NCBI RefSeq assembly: GCF_014651515.1
Contig: NZ_BMXA01000003.1
Coordinates: 124,001 to 188,000, forward strand
Direction: 5' to 3'
Length of the DNA stretch: 64,000 nucleotides
Source: Arenicella chitinivorans
Lineage (GTDB): Bacteria; Pseudomonadota; Gammaproteobacteria; Arenicellales; Arenicellaceae
Shown here in pieces: positions 37,365 through 47,169 of the stretch (position 1 is its first letter; each line of letters starts with the position of its first letter). The notes under the pieces were generated by a model. The model made no database searches. It worked only from the letters and a program-made list of their open reading frames with translations, and was not told the DNA's origin. The position numbers and the translations under genes are program-made.

Positions 37365-38045
37365 ATGATTGAGATTGGAGTTAAACGCGTGACCGAAAAA
37401 AAGGCTGGACCCGGTGTTGGTGAACTCGCACGAGAGAAGCTACTTCAAGCAGCGCTGGATATGTTCGGCCAACATGGCTTCGATGGTGTTTCGATTCGTC
37501 AAATCAGTGACTCTGCTGGCATGAACGTGTCTTCTATTAGCTACCATTTTGGAAGCAAAGACGGCCTGTACTGCGCCGTGGCTGACTATATAGGTGCGCA
37601 AATTATTGAGCATAGTCATGCGCCTGCCACGGCTGCTGAAGAGTTCCTTAACACACAGAGCTTGGATGCTGGTGAAGCCATGAATCACCTTCTGAGTATT
37701 GTAGAAAACATGATGCAAATCATGCTTCCAGATTCAGTTGAGACTAAGCGCTGGGCTCGATTTGTTACTCAATTTCAGTTGGGTGAGGATGCGCGAGATC
37801 ATTGGCTGAGCAAAAACCCATTTCATGATTTGGTCGCAAAGTTGGTGGCGATTGTTCGCAGCGAACCCGACAAAACGCTCGAGAATGCCATTATTGCGCA
37901 GACCATATTTGGCCAAGTATTGGTGTTCAGAGTAAGCCGTATGAGCGCCAAAATGGCACTAAATATTAGTTCATTTGGGCCTGAGGAAGTCGCACAGATC
38001 AAACGAGTTGTGTTCTCAAATATTCAAAAACTATTGTCACAATAA
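37365..38045 (+). CDS. TetR-family regulator of the RND efflux operon
   Basis: 226 residues. The N-terminal helix-turn-helix reads REKLLQAALDMFGQHGFDGV, then IRQISDSAGMNVSSISYHFG and SKDGLYCAV, typical of TetR. The C-terminal part (RWARFVTQFQLGEDARDHW) resembles the CerR/DUF1956 type. It sits immediately upstream of, and is co-oriented with, the MFP-RND-OMF genes (8 bp before the first) and downstream of a perfect palindrome, so it most likely represses its own operon until a toxic ligand binds. Confidence 0.9.
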   Translation: MIEIGVKRVTEKKAGPGVGELAREKLLQAALDMFGQHGFDGVSIRQISDSAGMNVSSISYHFGSKDGLYCAVADYIGAQIIEHSHAPATAAEEFLNTQSLDAGEAMNHLLSIVENMMQIMLPDSVETKRWARFVTQFQLGEDARDHWLSKNPFHDLVAKLVAIVRSEPDKTLENAIIAQTIFGQVLVFRVSRMSAKMALNISSFGPEEVAQIKRVVFSNIQKLLSQ

Positions 38046-38053
38046 GGGTCCTA

Positions 38054-39445
38054 ATGAATTTTCATATTGATAGTGAACGTAAACGCTGGCTACTGGTTTG
38101 CTTGGCGATAGTTGGTTTTGGCGCGATTACGCTGTTTTTGCTGACGGTGCTCAAGAGCGAGCCGCAGCTGACGCCGATTGAGGCCCGAACGCCGGTGATA
38201 GACGCCGAGCCTTTGGTGTGGCGGAGCGGTCATTTTGAGATTTCAGCCAGTGGTCGAGTCGTGCCGGTTGCGACCGTGAAACTTCAAGCTCAGGTCTCGG
38301 GCGAGGTGGTTGAGCTGAGCGATAGCTTTAAGTCGGGCGCCTATTTTAACGCCGGCGATGCCTTATTAACCATTAACCCTGTCAGTTTGTCGGCTCGTGT
38401 AGCCGAATTGAATGCGCAGTTAGCCAGCGCCAAGGCTGATCTGGTGCTTGCTGAGGCACAATTGGCGAGGTCTAAAAAATTGGTAGAGCTAAAAGCCGCC
38501 GCGCAAGAGGAGTTAGATCAACGACAAGCCGCTTTAGGCGCCGCTCAAGCTCGGGTCGTGCAATTTGAGGCGAGTCTAAAAAGTGCTCAAACTGATCTGA
38601 GCAGGAGCGTTATTCGCGCACCATTTAATGGCCGTGTGGTCAGCGAACGTGTCAGTATAGGTGATGTGTTAGCACCGGGTGTTCAATTTGCCGACATTTA
38701 CTCAACCGAGGCTTTCGAACTCTCAGTGGCTTTGGCTGAGTCAGACGCGGTTCTTCTCGAGGGTTTATTTAACGCTGAAACCGCGCACATCGCCGCAAGG
38801 GTTGAGTCTGAGTTTGGCGGAACTCGTTTTTATTGGCCGGCGGTGGTTGATCGGGTCGAAGCAGGCTTAGACAGTGCTTCGCGCACGATCGACGTGATTG
38901 TGCGCGTCGATGCGCCTGAAGCTCGCGGTCTAGCACTGCAAGAAACGGATGTTGAAGCGCCGCCGTTGTTGCCTAGTATGTTCGCGCAAGCGTTTATCCA
39001 AACGCGTGACTTTGGGCAATATATTAAAGTGAGTCGTGATAGCGTGCGCTCAGACAATACCATCTGGTTTGTGCAGGTAGACTCTCAGGGCTTCGGTGAA
39101 GTGCAGTCCGCTAGTGCTAGAACACTTAGCAATCAGCAAGAGACGGCATTTATACAACCGGCGATTGAGAGCGATGGCCAACTGTATGTATTAGGGTCAG
39201 ACATCGGCGGTGTATTGCCTGGAAACCAGGTGCAGATTCGCAACCATGAACCAAGCTCAAGCGTTCCGGCAGAAGAGCCTTTAAATGCAGAAGAGCCCTC
39301 AGCGATAGAAGAGCCCTCAGCGGTGCAAGAGCCTTCAGCTACTGATGAGCCACTTACACCAAGCCGCAACCAAACACCGACCCAGTTGACCGATCAACCC
39401 GGCGCGGCCGATGTCAACCCAGACCTGCCCACTGAGCAACAGTAA
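38054..39445 (+). CDS. RND efflux membrane fusion protein (periplasmic adaptor)
   Basis: 463 residues. There is an N-terminal membrane anchor (WLLVCLAIVGFGAITLFLL). The lipoyl/barrel-sandwich halves (VVPVATVKLQAQVSGEVVEL; VIRAPFNGRVVSERVSIGDV) flank a coiled-coil hairpin (ELNAQLASAKADLVLAEAQL onward). It bridges the inner-membrane pump and the outer-membrane factor. The last 60 residues are unusual: a Pro/Glu-rich tail with repeated EEPSA-like units, absent from ordinary adaptors. The pump gene overlaps its stop by one base (TAATG). Confidence 0.92.
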   Translation: MNFHIDSERKRWLLVCLAIVGFGAITLFLLTVLKSEPQLTPIEARTPVIDAEPLVWRSGHFEISASGRVVPVATVKLQAQVSGEVVELSDSFKSGAYFNAGDALLTINPVSLSARVAELNAQLASAKADLVLAEAQLARSKKLVELKAAAQEELDQRQAALGAAQARVVQFEASLKSAQTDLSRSVIRAPFNGRVVSERVSIGDVLAPGVQFADIYSTEAFELSVALAESDAVLLEGLFNAETAHIAARVESEFGGTRFYWPAVVDRVEAGLDSASRTIDVIVRVDAPEARGLALQETDVEAPPLLPSMFAQAFIQTRDFGQYIKVSRDSVRSDNTIWFVQVDSQGFGEVQSASARTLSNQQETAFIQPAIESDGQLYVLGSDIGGVLPGNQVQIRNHEPSSSVPAEEPLNAEEPSAIEEPSAVQEPSATDEPLTPSRNQTPTQLTDQPGAADVNPDLPTEQQ

Positions 39446-42400
39446 TGAACAGTATTATCGAATGGTTTGCACGCCATCCTGTTGCTTCAAACCTGTTGAT
39501 GGGTTTTTTGTTGATCGGTGGCCTTATCAGTATGTCAAATACCTCGCAAGAGGCTTTCCCAGAATTCACGCTGGAGATAATCCAAGTCGAAGTGCCCTAT
39601 GTTGGTGCTTCGCCGGACGAGATCGAAAAATCGATTATTCAGCCACTTGAGCAGCAACTCAATGGTGTTGAGGGAGTTAAGGAAGTCACCGCAAGCGCGG
39701 CAGAGGGAGTAGGGCTTGTTAAGTTAGAGTTTTCACGCACAGCTGACATTGGTCGAGCACTGAATGATGTTAAGTCGGAAGTTGATCGGATAACGGTGTT
39801 TCCGGATGACGCTGAGGAGCCGATTGTCTCGCAAGTCAGCGGTAAAACCCGTGTCGCTGAAATTGCGATCAGTGGCTCCTTGCCTGAAGCCGCGCTAAAG
39901 GAATTGGCGTATCGCATAAAAGATGATTTAGTTCTTGAGGACAACATTTCCTTGATCGAAGTCAAGCGCGCTCGGGACTACGAAATTTCGATTGAAGTAT
40001 CGCGAGATAGTTTGCGCGCCTATAATCTCACCTTAGCTGATCTCTCAACTGCGATTAGACTCGAAAGTCTGGAACTACCTGGCGGGGATATCGACACCGC
40101 GAAAGAGAATATATTGATTCGCACGGTTGGCCGGAATCTAACCCGTCAAGACTTTGAAGAAATTATAGTTAGCTCATCACCCAGTGATGGGATCATTCGA
40201 GTTCGTGATATCGCGCGTGTCGTCGATGGGTTTCAAAAGCGCACTCAATTCGCTGAATTTAATGGTCAACCTGCGGTCTTTTTAGATGTGTTTCGGGTCG
40301 GTGACGAGCGCGTGTTAGATGTGATCGACAGCGCTGAAACGTATATTGATCAAAAACTAAAGCCGAGCTTGCCAGACAGTGTTGAGGTAGTGATTTGGCG
40401 TAACGATGCGGTTGAGTTGGATCAGCGTATTGACCTGTTGGTGAAGAACGCAATTCTCGGGATATTGCTGGTCGCGCTGGCGTTAACATTGTTTCTGGAT
40501 CTGCGGCTGGCGTTTTGGGTGTCAGCTGGAATTGGCGTGTCATTCACCGCCGCGTTTATTCCCATGTCGCTGCTGGGCTTATCGATAAACTCGCTCTCTA
40601 TGTTCGGGTTTATCTTAGCGATCGGCATCGTTGTGGATGACGCGATTGTCACCGGTGAAAACATTTTTGCTGAAGCCGAACGAGGCACGCCGCCAATGGA
40701 GGCAGCGGTCAAAGGCGCCAGTCGAGTTGCCGCGCCTGTCATATTCGCTGTCTCAACCACTGTGGCCGCATTCGTCCCCTTGTTATTGTTGCCAGGAATT
40801 TTAGGCAAGTTTCTCACTGATATTCCGGCGGTGGTTATTATTCTACTTGGTCTTTCTTTGATCGAGTCGCTATTAATTTTGCCGCATCATTTGTCGCATA
40901 TCAACGTCAAAGAGCCACCTAGTAACGTGGTGTTTCGCTTCTTTGCTAAAACCAGAGACAAGGTGGATGGCGCGCTCAAACGCTTTATTGAAGGGCCGCT
41001 CGAACGTGTCTTAGATTTCACCACTAAGCACTGGTTTGTGACCATAACTGGTGCGGTCACCGTGCTGGTGTTGAGTATTGGTATTCTCGCCAACGGTTAC
41101 ATTAAATTTTCTTTCTTTCCACAGATTGAGGGCAACTACGTCACAGCCTCGGTTGAAATGGCAGAAGGGACGTCGCTACAGCGAACCGAGCAATTAATCG
41201 CAGAGGTTGAACAGCTTGGATTAGACGTGGCGCGCGACATGGCAACTGACAAGCAAACGGTTGAAGAACTCATGTTGGGGCAGTTGGTGCTGGTTGGGAC
41301 TCAAGAAGAAGTCGGTGGACCGCCGGGATCTGGCGGATTAAACGCCGCAAAATCCAATCAAGGCTCAGTGGTCATTCAGCTTGCCGCGCCAGAAGATCGT
41401 GATTTTTCGTCATCGGAGTTTGAAACTCGGTGGCGCAAAGCTCTAGCACCGCTTCGAAGTCAGGCAAAGATTAGTGTGGCATCCAGCTTGGTGTCGCTTG
41501 GGGCGGCTGTGCAAGTTGAGGTTTCAGCGGATACCGATTCAAGTTTGCGAGAAGCGATTCGCCAGACTGAGGCTGGGTTAAATTCTATTGGTGGCGTGTT
41601 TGACGTCAGGAATGACTTCGATGCCGGTAAGCGCGAGTTTAAAATAGAGCTAAAAGACGAAGCTCGTCGTTACGGCCTTAGTTTGCAATCGTTAGCGTTG
41701 CAGGTGCGTGGCGCATTTTTTGGTGACGAAGCGCTTAGGGTGCAACGTGGGCGTGATGAGGTTCGAGTGTACGTCCGCTTACCTGAGTCTGAGCGCAGTC
41801 ATATCAGCGATCTATTCGATTATCGTATTCAAGCTAGCAGTGGTGAATTTATTCCTCTGTCGCAGGTCGCAAATGTGACCGAGACACTGAGTCCGTCGAC
41901 TATCAATCGACGCAATGGCCGGCGTTTAATTACGATTACGGCCGATGTTGATAATGCAATAATTAGCGGTCAGCAGGCGAATGGAGTTTTAACCGAAACC
42001 ATTCTTCCAAAGATTGAAGAGGCGGTGCCAGATGTGCGCTTTGAGTTTGGTGGCGAAGCAAGAGAAATGGGTGATGTGGGGTCCGTGTTAGGTCGAAACT
42101 TCATTCTTGCCTTGTTAGCGATATTCATCTTACTGGCGATACCATTTAGGTCTTATTCGCAGCCGATAGTTGTGATGTTGGCGATTCCATTCGGCTTGGT
42201 CGGCGCGGTACTGGGCCACTTGGTGATGGACCTGTACATGGGCTTGTTGAGCATATTTGGTATCGTGGGTTTGGCTGGTGTGGTGATTAATGGCGCGCTG
42301 GTACAAGTCGACTTTGCCAATGAAATGCGCTCTCAGGGTGTGGAGTCAAGGTTGGCTTGGATTGAAGCGGGTAAGAGTCGTTTTAGGCCTATTTTCCTAA

Positions 42401-42627
42401 CCGCGTTGACTACCTTTTTAGGGGTTGGGCCGTTGATGCTCGAGCAAAGCGTTCAAGCACAATTCTTGATTCCAATGGCGGCAAGCATTGCCTTTGGGGT
42501 GTTAATCGGTACCTTTATCCAGATGCTACTGGTGCCGGCACTGGGCAGCATGCTGGATCATTTTGCCTTAGTTCGGGAGCAAAAAAACACACAGCGAAAT
42601 GCGCATAAACTGCAGGGGGATGTATGA
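39445..42627 (+). CDS. RND-family efflux pump, inner-membrane subunit
   Basis: 1060 residues, full length, with 12 membrane helices and two large periplasmic loops. The proton-relay region of helix 4 reads GFILAIGIVVDDAIVTGENI with two aspartates, as in AcrB-type (HAE1) pumps. The PLLLLPGILGKF and RPIFLTALTTFLGVGPLMLE blocks are also typical. It exports toxic compounds in exchange for protons. The next gene overlaps by 4 bp (ATGA). The drug range cannot be predicted. Confidence 0.94.
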   Translation: MNSIIEWFARHPVASNLLMGFLLIGGLISMSNTSQEAFPEFTLEIIQVEVPYVGASPDEIEKSIIQPLEQQLNGVEGVKEVTASAAEGVGLVKLEFSRTADIGRALNDVKSEVDRITVFPDDAEEPIVSQVSGKTRVAEIAISGSLPEAALKELAYRIKDDLVLEDNISLIEVKRARDYEISIEVSRDSLRAYNLTLADLSTAIRLESLELPGGDIDTAKENILIRTVGRNLTRQDFEEIIVSSSPSDGIIRVRDIARVVDGFQKRTQFAEFNGQPAVFLDVFRVGDERVLDVIDSAETYIDQKLKPSLPDSVEVVIWRNDAVELDQRIDLLVKNAILGILLVALALTLFLDLRLAFWVSAGIGVSFTAAFIPMSLLGLSINSLSMFGFILAIGIVVDDAIVTGENIFAEAERGTPPMEAAVKGASRVAAPVIFAVSTTVAAFVPLLLLPGILGKFLTDIPAVVIILLGLSLIESLLILPHHLSHINVKEPPSNVVFRFFAKTRDKVDGALKRFIEGPLERVLDFTTKHWFVTITGAVTVLVLSIGILANGYIKFSFFPQIEGNYVTASVEMAEGTSLQRTEQLIAEVEQLGLDVARDMATDKQTVEELMLGQLVLVGTQEEVGGPPGSGGLNAAKSNQGSVVIQLAAPEDRDFSSSEFETRWRKALAPLRSQAKISVASSLVSLGAAVQVEVSADTDSSLREAIRQTEAGLNSIGGVFDVRNDFDAGKREFKIELKDEARRYGLSLQSLALQVRGAFFGDEALRVQRGRDEVRVYVRLPESERSHISDLFDYRIQASSGEFIPLSQVANVTETLSPSTINRRNGRRLITITADVDNAIISGQQANGVLTETILPKIEEAVPDVRFEFGGEAREMGDVGSVLGRNFILALLAIFILLAIPFRSYSQPIVVMLAIPFGLVGAVLGHLVMDLYMGLLSIFGIVGLAGVVINGALVQVDFANEMRSQGVESRLAWIEAGKSRFRPIFLTALTTFLGVGPLMLEQSVQAQFLIPMAASIAFGVLIGTFIQMLLVPALGSMLDHFALVREQKNTQRNAHKLQGDV

Positions 42628-44024
42628 AAACGCTAATTCGTCTTACTGGGTGGCTTGGCCTAAGCCTTGTCGTTAGTGGCTGCGCAACATTTGGCCCGCA
42701 CCATTCAACGCCTGATACTGAGTCCCTGTTATCCGACGGCGTGTTGGTGGCTGATTATCAAAATAGCGAAAAGGTGCTAACCGAATGGTGGACAGCGTTT
42801 CACGATGACCGCCTATCGGAGTTGGTTAGCCAAGCCTTACAACACAATCGAGATTTAAAGGCACTCAGCTCGAATGTTAAGGCGTCCCGCGCAAATCTGA
42901 GACTCGCAAGATTAGACCGAATCCCCGCAGACCAAATAAGCGCGTCCGCCACCGAGTCTAGACAATCGGCAGCGGCCGTCGGTCAATCTGAAGCGTTTAG
43001 TGATACCGAGCTGTACTCGGTCAGTTTTGCGCCGCAATGGGATTTGGATCTATTTGGTAGGTTGTCGCGACAGATCGAAATTTCCAAGAGCAACTATGAA
43101 GCTCAATTGATGCAACTGCGCGGTTTGCAATTAATGGTAATCGGCGACGTAGCAAGCAACTATTTCCAACTCCAATCGCTGTTATCCGAACGTGATACGC
43201 TGCAACGCAATATTGGTTTACAGAAAGAAAGTCTCAGGATTGCCGAAGTATTGCTGGAGTACGGTCGAGGTATTGAAGTCGATGTTCTCAATGCACGAGC
43301 TCAGCTCCAATCGAGCCAGGCCGCTATGCCGCCTATTGACGCGTCTATCTCACAAACCCAAGCGCGATTAGCGGTATTGACAGGCCGCGCGCCAGGCGCT
43401 TTGCAGCAAGGGCTAGCTTCGATCAGTACGGCTTCTTATATCAATCACGCGCTGCCTATTGGTGAGTTATCAGAGCTGATTCGTCGCCAGCCGAGCATAC
43501 GGGCAGCTGAGCGCAAATTAGCTAGCTCGGTCAGTGAAGTCGGTTTGGCCGTATCATCGATGTTTCCACAAGTGTCACTTGTAGGTTCGGTAGGTTATTC
43601 AGCACAGCAGTCGGAACAATTGTTTGAAGACAACGCGTTACAATTTTCATTTGGGCCCACCTTGTCTTGGTCATTGAGCAACCTCGTGCTGGGGAAACAG
43701 CGGATAAATGCAGCTGAGCACCGCTCACAGGCCGCGTTTGCTGAGTATGAAAACAGTGTGTTGTTCGCGCTGGAAGACCTGAATGCGGCGCTCGCAAATC
43801 AAAAAGCCGCTCGAGACCGTCAACCGTTATTGGACTCCGCGCTGAGCGATTCACGAGAGTCGGCGCGGATCGCCAAGGTACAATACGAGTTTGGCGCGTC
43901 GCCCTTGCGTGAATTAATTGATGCTGAACTTAAGTTATTGCAAGCTGAACTGGCGGCAAAACGCGGTGTGTACGAGATCATTATTGCGCAAATCTCGGTA
44001 TTTAGAGCTTTAGGCGCTGGTTAA
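42624..44024 (+). CDS. Outer-membrane efflux lipoprotein (NodT/OprM type)
   Basis: 466 residues. The signal peptide ends in a lipobox (LSLVVSGC, Cys about residue 20). Two repeats of the TolC/OprM helical-barrel fold follow (EWWTAFHDDRLSELVSQAL; APQWDLDLFGRL; ASSMFPQVSLVGSVGY). The periplasmic ends AQLQSSQA and VQYEFGASPLRELIDAE are typical. It forms the exit duct of the tripartite pump. With its own MFP and RND genes the system is complete in one operon. Confidence 0.92.
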   Translation: MKTLIRLTGWLGLSLVVSGCATFGPHHSTPDTESLLSDGVLVADYQNSEKVLTEWWTAFHDDRLSELVSQALQHNRDLKALSSNVKASRANLRLARLDRIPADQISASATESRQSAAAVGQSEAFSDTELYSVSFAPQWDLDLFGRLSRQIEISKSNYEAQLMQLRGLQLMVIGDVASNYFQLQSLLSERDTLQRNIGLQKESLRIAEVLLEYGRGIEVDVLNARAQLQSSQAAMPPIDASISQTQARLAVLTGRAPGALQQGLASISTASYINHALPIGELSELIRRQPSIRAAERKLASSVSEVGLAVSSMFPQVSLVGSVGYSAQQSEQLFEDNALQFSFGPTLSWSLSNLVLGKQRINAAEHRSQAAFAEYENSVLFALEDLNAALANQKAARDRQPLLDSALSDSRESARIAKVQYEFGASPLRELIDAELKLLQAELAAKRGVYEIIIAQISVFRALGAG

Positions 44025-44224
44025 GTAAGCTCATCTATACAGAACAATTGGAACTATTCAAAGATGAACTAACTAGCGATAAATCCGGAATTGAGAGTAT
44101 TGACCGAGAAGGAAGAAAAATTTAAGTAGGTGTCCACGTTTCACTAACATTCTTCCGAATTCTGCGGAACAACAACGGCGCGAGTTTTTACCCCGAGTTA
44201 TTGCGGGTACTGAAGATCTAGAAC

Positions 44225-44249
44225 AAAAAAGGCCGCTAAAAGAGCGACC
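44225..44249 (-). terminator. Intrinsic terminator of the DUF4145 gene
   Basis: Read on the minus strand, GGTCGCT and AGCGGCC (44243-44249 and 44231-44237) form a 7-bp stem with one mismatch and a 5-nt loop, followed by six T (44225-44230). It lies about 55 bp beyond the stop of the minus-strand gene at 44304. Confidence 0.7.
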
Positions 44250-44303
44250 ATCTTCAGAAGTTTATGTCTTACTAGTTCATAGACTCGAATATGCATACCA
44301 TGC

Positions 44304-44993
44304 TCAAGTGTTACCTCTCGTCATAGTGTTCATGTATTGCTGAGTTAAAATTTCATCCCGAATCCAAGCGGATGTTAGATCAATCAAAGCCTTTAGATCA
44401 TCGATGTCTTGATCAAGCCACACTCTATCATAGTGAGTCTCATCATTTCCTAACCATACTGCGCGTTGTGCAGCTATTTTCAACTCGGTTTTAGAAATAA
44501 AATTTTGAATCACTTGGTTTAGTGTTGAGCCCTTGATTGAAGCAGTTTTCTCCCGGTCCTTACTTATACAATAGTCTTTGAGTAAAAATTCAAGAGCCTT
44601 CCTGTAGCCCACACCGCATATATCCGTAAGACCCACTTGTTCAGCAACGTTGGATTGGTTATATATTTTTACAAAACCTGGAGATATTTCTGCAATCTCT
44701 GAAGATACTGTTGGTGATTCGTACACCTTTGGCGCACAGCCTTGTAGTAGGTATGCAGCATGGGGATCTGACTTATGTTTAGATTCACGTTCGTATATGG
44801 CTATAAACATTCTTTTGCACTTAGGATTAGTGCACTGGAATGCCATATCAAGGTGCGTCTTGTTGTCTACCCAAACATCGGTGAATGTGGAAGTTGAAAG
44901 ATCAATTGGCGCAATAGAATAATGACAAATGGGACAAGTGGATGGCGTCTCATTCAAAGTGTGTGTCCTACCGTTATGTGTAATGGTTTTCAT
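44304..44993 (-). CDS. DUF4145 domain protein with zinc-ribbon N-terminus
   Basis: 229 residues. Residues about 19-60 hold two CxxC-type pairs (TCPICHYS; CTNPKCKRMF), a likely zinc ribbon. The C-terminal part (GYRKALEFLLKDYC; QRAVWLGNDETHYDRVW; LKALIDLTSAWIRDEIL) is the DUF4145 helical domain. The domain also occurs in restriction and defence-linked proteins, but its function is unknown. It is the only minus-strand gene of the accessory region and has its own terminator. Confidence 0.78.
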   Translation of the reverse strand: MKTITHNGRTHTLNETPSTCPICHYSIAPIDLSTSTFTDVWVDNKTHLDMAFQCTNPKCKRMFIAIYERESKHKSDPHAAYLLQGCAPKVYESPTVSSEIAEISPGFVKIYNQSNVAEQVGLTDICGVGYRKALEFLLKDYCISKDREKTASIKGSTLNQVIQNFISKTELKIAAQRAVWLGNDETHYDRVWLDQDIDDLKALIDLTSAWIRDEILTQQYMNTMTRGNT

Positions 44994-45547
44994 CTGATGT
45001 GTTAGCTTCGCAAGTTTCTAAATTAAGTCGTAAGGCGTGTTAGGATTTTTGTGTAGTGCAGCATATTCAAGTAACTAGTTTCAACCCTATATTCCTCCTT
45101 TGGTAGAGTAAAACCCAGATAGTGTGCAGTATCATGCGAGGGTGAACTGAATAAGTATGATAAGTGCTAACTTTACAAAAAAACGAGGTGTGCAACATTT
45201 AAACCAGCTACTTCCCATCGTAGTGTGTAGTGGTCAAGTAATCTTGCCGCGGATTTAGAGGAATTCCAAAAGACAATAAAGTTGGACAGCCACTGGCTAG
45301 AGAGATGGTTCAAGTCATACATGACTGATATTTTTCTTGATTACTTGACCGCTACACAAGGATTTCTAAATTCGTTGCCTCGGATAGTGCGCATTGTTAC
45401 GATGATGAATGAGCATAAGCGTTTACACCGAATCAAAGGAGGATGGCATTGATCGTTAAGACAGCAAAAAACAGCGGCTTGCGCTGTATAGTACGGTGCC
45501 CCTCTCCAGCGCATACGCACATTCACTGAATTGAGTTGTTAGTTACA
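44994..45547. other. Non-coding accessory stretch
   Basis: About 550 bases without an intact gene. It contains the 133-bp MITE-like element at 45225-45357. The right-hand 180 bases (45358-45547) carry no ORF with start and ribosome site. The sequence TAAGGCGTGTTAGG near 45030 weakly resembles an attC end but has no partner that can be identified by eye. Confidence 0.45.
45225..45357. mobile_element. MITE-like element with about 19-bp terminal inverted repeats
   Basis: The left end GTGTAGTGGTCAAGTAATC (45225-45243) and the reverse complement of the right end (45339-45357) match at 18 of 19 positions. The element is only 133 bp and encodes nothing. Such short elements with IS-like ends are moved in trans by a related transposase; none is in the window. 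Internally it holds TTGGACAGCCACT, which resembles one arm of the hairpin repeats seen at 47.6-48.8 kb. Confidence 0.65.
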
Positions 45548-46048
45548 ATGACCAGACTCTCGCTGTGGTTCATCTTCATAACGGCTGTTTTGTGTATTGT
45601 GTTCTGTCTATTTTGGGATGGGCGCAATGCATATCGCTCGGTTGAAGAAATTGCTGCGGCACAGAGCAGTCTAGTTGAGGAAGACTGTTCGGGCCAAGAG
45701 ACCATCGATCGTTGGCTTCTTCAGCAGTCCTGGTTTTACGATGAAGAATTTAGTGAACTAGCTGGAGCCTTTGGTCAGTATAGTTTCAGCCTCTATGAAA
45801 GAGACTCATCTTTAAATGAGATGATTGAGGGTGTTTTCTGCATTGACGGTAACAGGCTTAAGGTCAAATACTATGAAAGCCGCTTTGTGCCCGTAAAGGT
45901 TGATTTCTCAGAAAAGGCAATCAATTTTGGGCAGAAGTTCAAGGTAGTGGGTGAAGATTTATTCACGGTCAAAGAGCTAACCGAAAAGAGGATGCTTATT
46001 GAGTACGCCAGCGACGGTGAAACGCATGTTTTTTACAGAAAGAATTAG
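45548..46048 (+). CDS. Hypothetical membrane-anchored protein
   Basis: 166 residues from the ATG at 45548 (a TTG at 45536 is possible). One N-terminal hydrophobic segment (LWFIFITAVLCIVFCLFW) is followed by a polar domain of about 140 residues, which should lie in the periplasm. Two cysteines (DCSGQE and FCIDGNRL) could form a disulfide. No family was recognised. It belongs to the AT-rich cassette-like region. Confidence 0.6.
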   Translation: MTRLSLWFIFITAVLCIVFCLFWDGRNAYRSVEEIAAAQSSLVEEDCSGQETIDRWLLQQSWFYDEEFSELAGAFGQYSFSLYERDSSLNEMIEGVFCIDGNRLKVKYYESRFVPVKVDFSEKAINFGQKFKVVGEDLFTVKELTEKRMLIEYASDGETHVFYRKN

Positions 46049-46123
46049 CAATGCAAGGTAGCAAGGGCGCTTCGCCGAGGGACTCGCTAACGCGGGTCTC
46101 AGCTAGAAGCGATAGGTTTTCAT

Positions 46124-46420
46124 ATGAAAGATGATAAAGCACAACTCTATCTTGGTGGTCCAGCGGTGCAGTACGAAGACGCACTTGTCGGTAATCGCGC
46201 GGGACTTGAAAAGCTCAAATCGGCAATTGATGAGGCTATTGAAAATGGAGAGTCTTCTGTTTCATTAGGCGATTTTATCGGGGTAAAGTGTCTTTCAGAG
46301 AAAGAGCTTAGGGAAGCACTTAAACCGGAGAATAGTACTGGTTCAAAAATCGGTTTTTGGCTAATAGGAATATGTTTTCTATTTACAGTAGTTATTGTCT
46401 GGCTCGCATCTGCGCAGTGA
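46124..46420 (+). CDS. Hypothetical protein with C-terminal membrane helix
   Basis: 98 residues. The N-terminal 70 residues are soluble and charged (LEKLKSAIDEAIENGESSV; LSEKELREALKP). The C-terminus is a single hydrophobic helix (IGFWLIGICFLFTVVIVWLA). It resembles tail-anchored small proteins. No family was recognised. A hairpin-rich stretch (46061-46100) with possible attC-like character precedes it. Confidence 0.55.
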   Translation: MKDDKAQLYLGGPAVQYEDALVGNRAGLEKLKSAIDEAIENGESSVSLGDFIGVKCLSEKELREALKPENSTGSKIGFWLIGICFLFTVVIVWLASAQ

Positions 46421-46467
46421 TGTGTGTACAACTAAATCTAACATTTCAATCTGAGTGAGGATGAGCA

Positions 46468-47115
46468 ATGGGAGCAAAGACATGGATGATTGTTTATTCA
46501 GATGATCAACCATCTAATAAATTTAAGCGCTATCCAAAACCGGATTTGGAGAAGACGATATCCCTATTGAATCGCTTATTTCCGAATGAAAAACTCGAAA
46601 AAACTGACGATGGGGATTTATCTTTTACCTGTCCTCCTAATGACATGATCTTTGCCGGACACTTTGATGGGATTTCGGTAGTGGCCGCGAAAGAGTTCGG
46701 TATAGACAACCCGTCAAAAATAGATAGGCGTTTTATATCAGAGTCTCCATTTAAAAAAGCCTACATACATGCCATGCACAGTGTTGTTGATTGGTTTGCA
46801 TTTGCTAAATGGGAAGATCGTGAGCTCACCCGATCTCTTAGCCTTTCGCCCGACAGCGGAATCATAGAGGACTTCGGAGAAAAGTTTGAGTTTGAACTTC
46901 CATATTGGAAGGGCGCTCATCCAGCCATTGATCGGAGTGAAGAAGATGACGAGGAATACCCGTTCAAATTTCACCCGTTAGAGCTTGGAGAAGAATTTTT
47001 AAAGGAGTTATTTGGGTATCAATTAGAGGGCTTTGAAGGCTCGGAATTAATTGAACCCGAAAAAATTAGGCTCTATGGCTTTAAACGGCCTAAACCTTGG
47101 TGGAGGCTATGGTAA
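46468..47115 (+). CDS. DUF6928-like protein
   Basis: 215 residues. The opening MGAKTWMIVYSDDQP and the blocks GHFDGISVVAAKEFGID and HSVVDWFAFAKWEDRELTR match a group of uncharacterised proteins (DUF6928 as far as can be judged by eye). The C-terminal end is acidic and aromatic (EEDDEEYPFKFHP; RPKPWWRLW). It lacks a signal peptide and membrane segments, so it is cytoplasmic. Its ATG follows GTGAGG. Relatives occur singly in accessory regions. No activity is known. Confidence 0.62.
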   Translation: MGAKTWMIVYSDDQPSNKFKRYPKPDLEKTISLLNRLFPNEKLEKTDDGDLSFTCPPNDMIFAGHFDGISVVAAKEFGIDNPSKIDRRFISESPFKKAYIHAMHSVVDWFAFAKWEDRELTRSLSLSPDSGIIEDFGEKFEFELPYWKGAHPAIDRSEEDDEEYPFKFHPLELGEEFLKELFGYQLEGFEGSELIEPEKIRLYGFKRPKPWWRLW

Positions 47116-47169
47116 AACGTAACAAGCCGCACACTGATACGCAGCGCTATACTTAACTAGAGACCGAAG

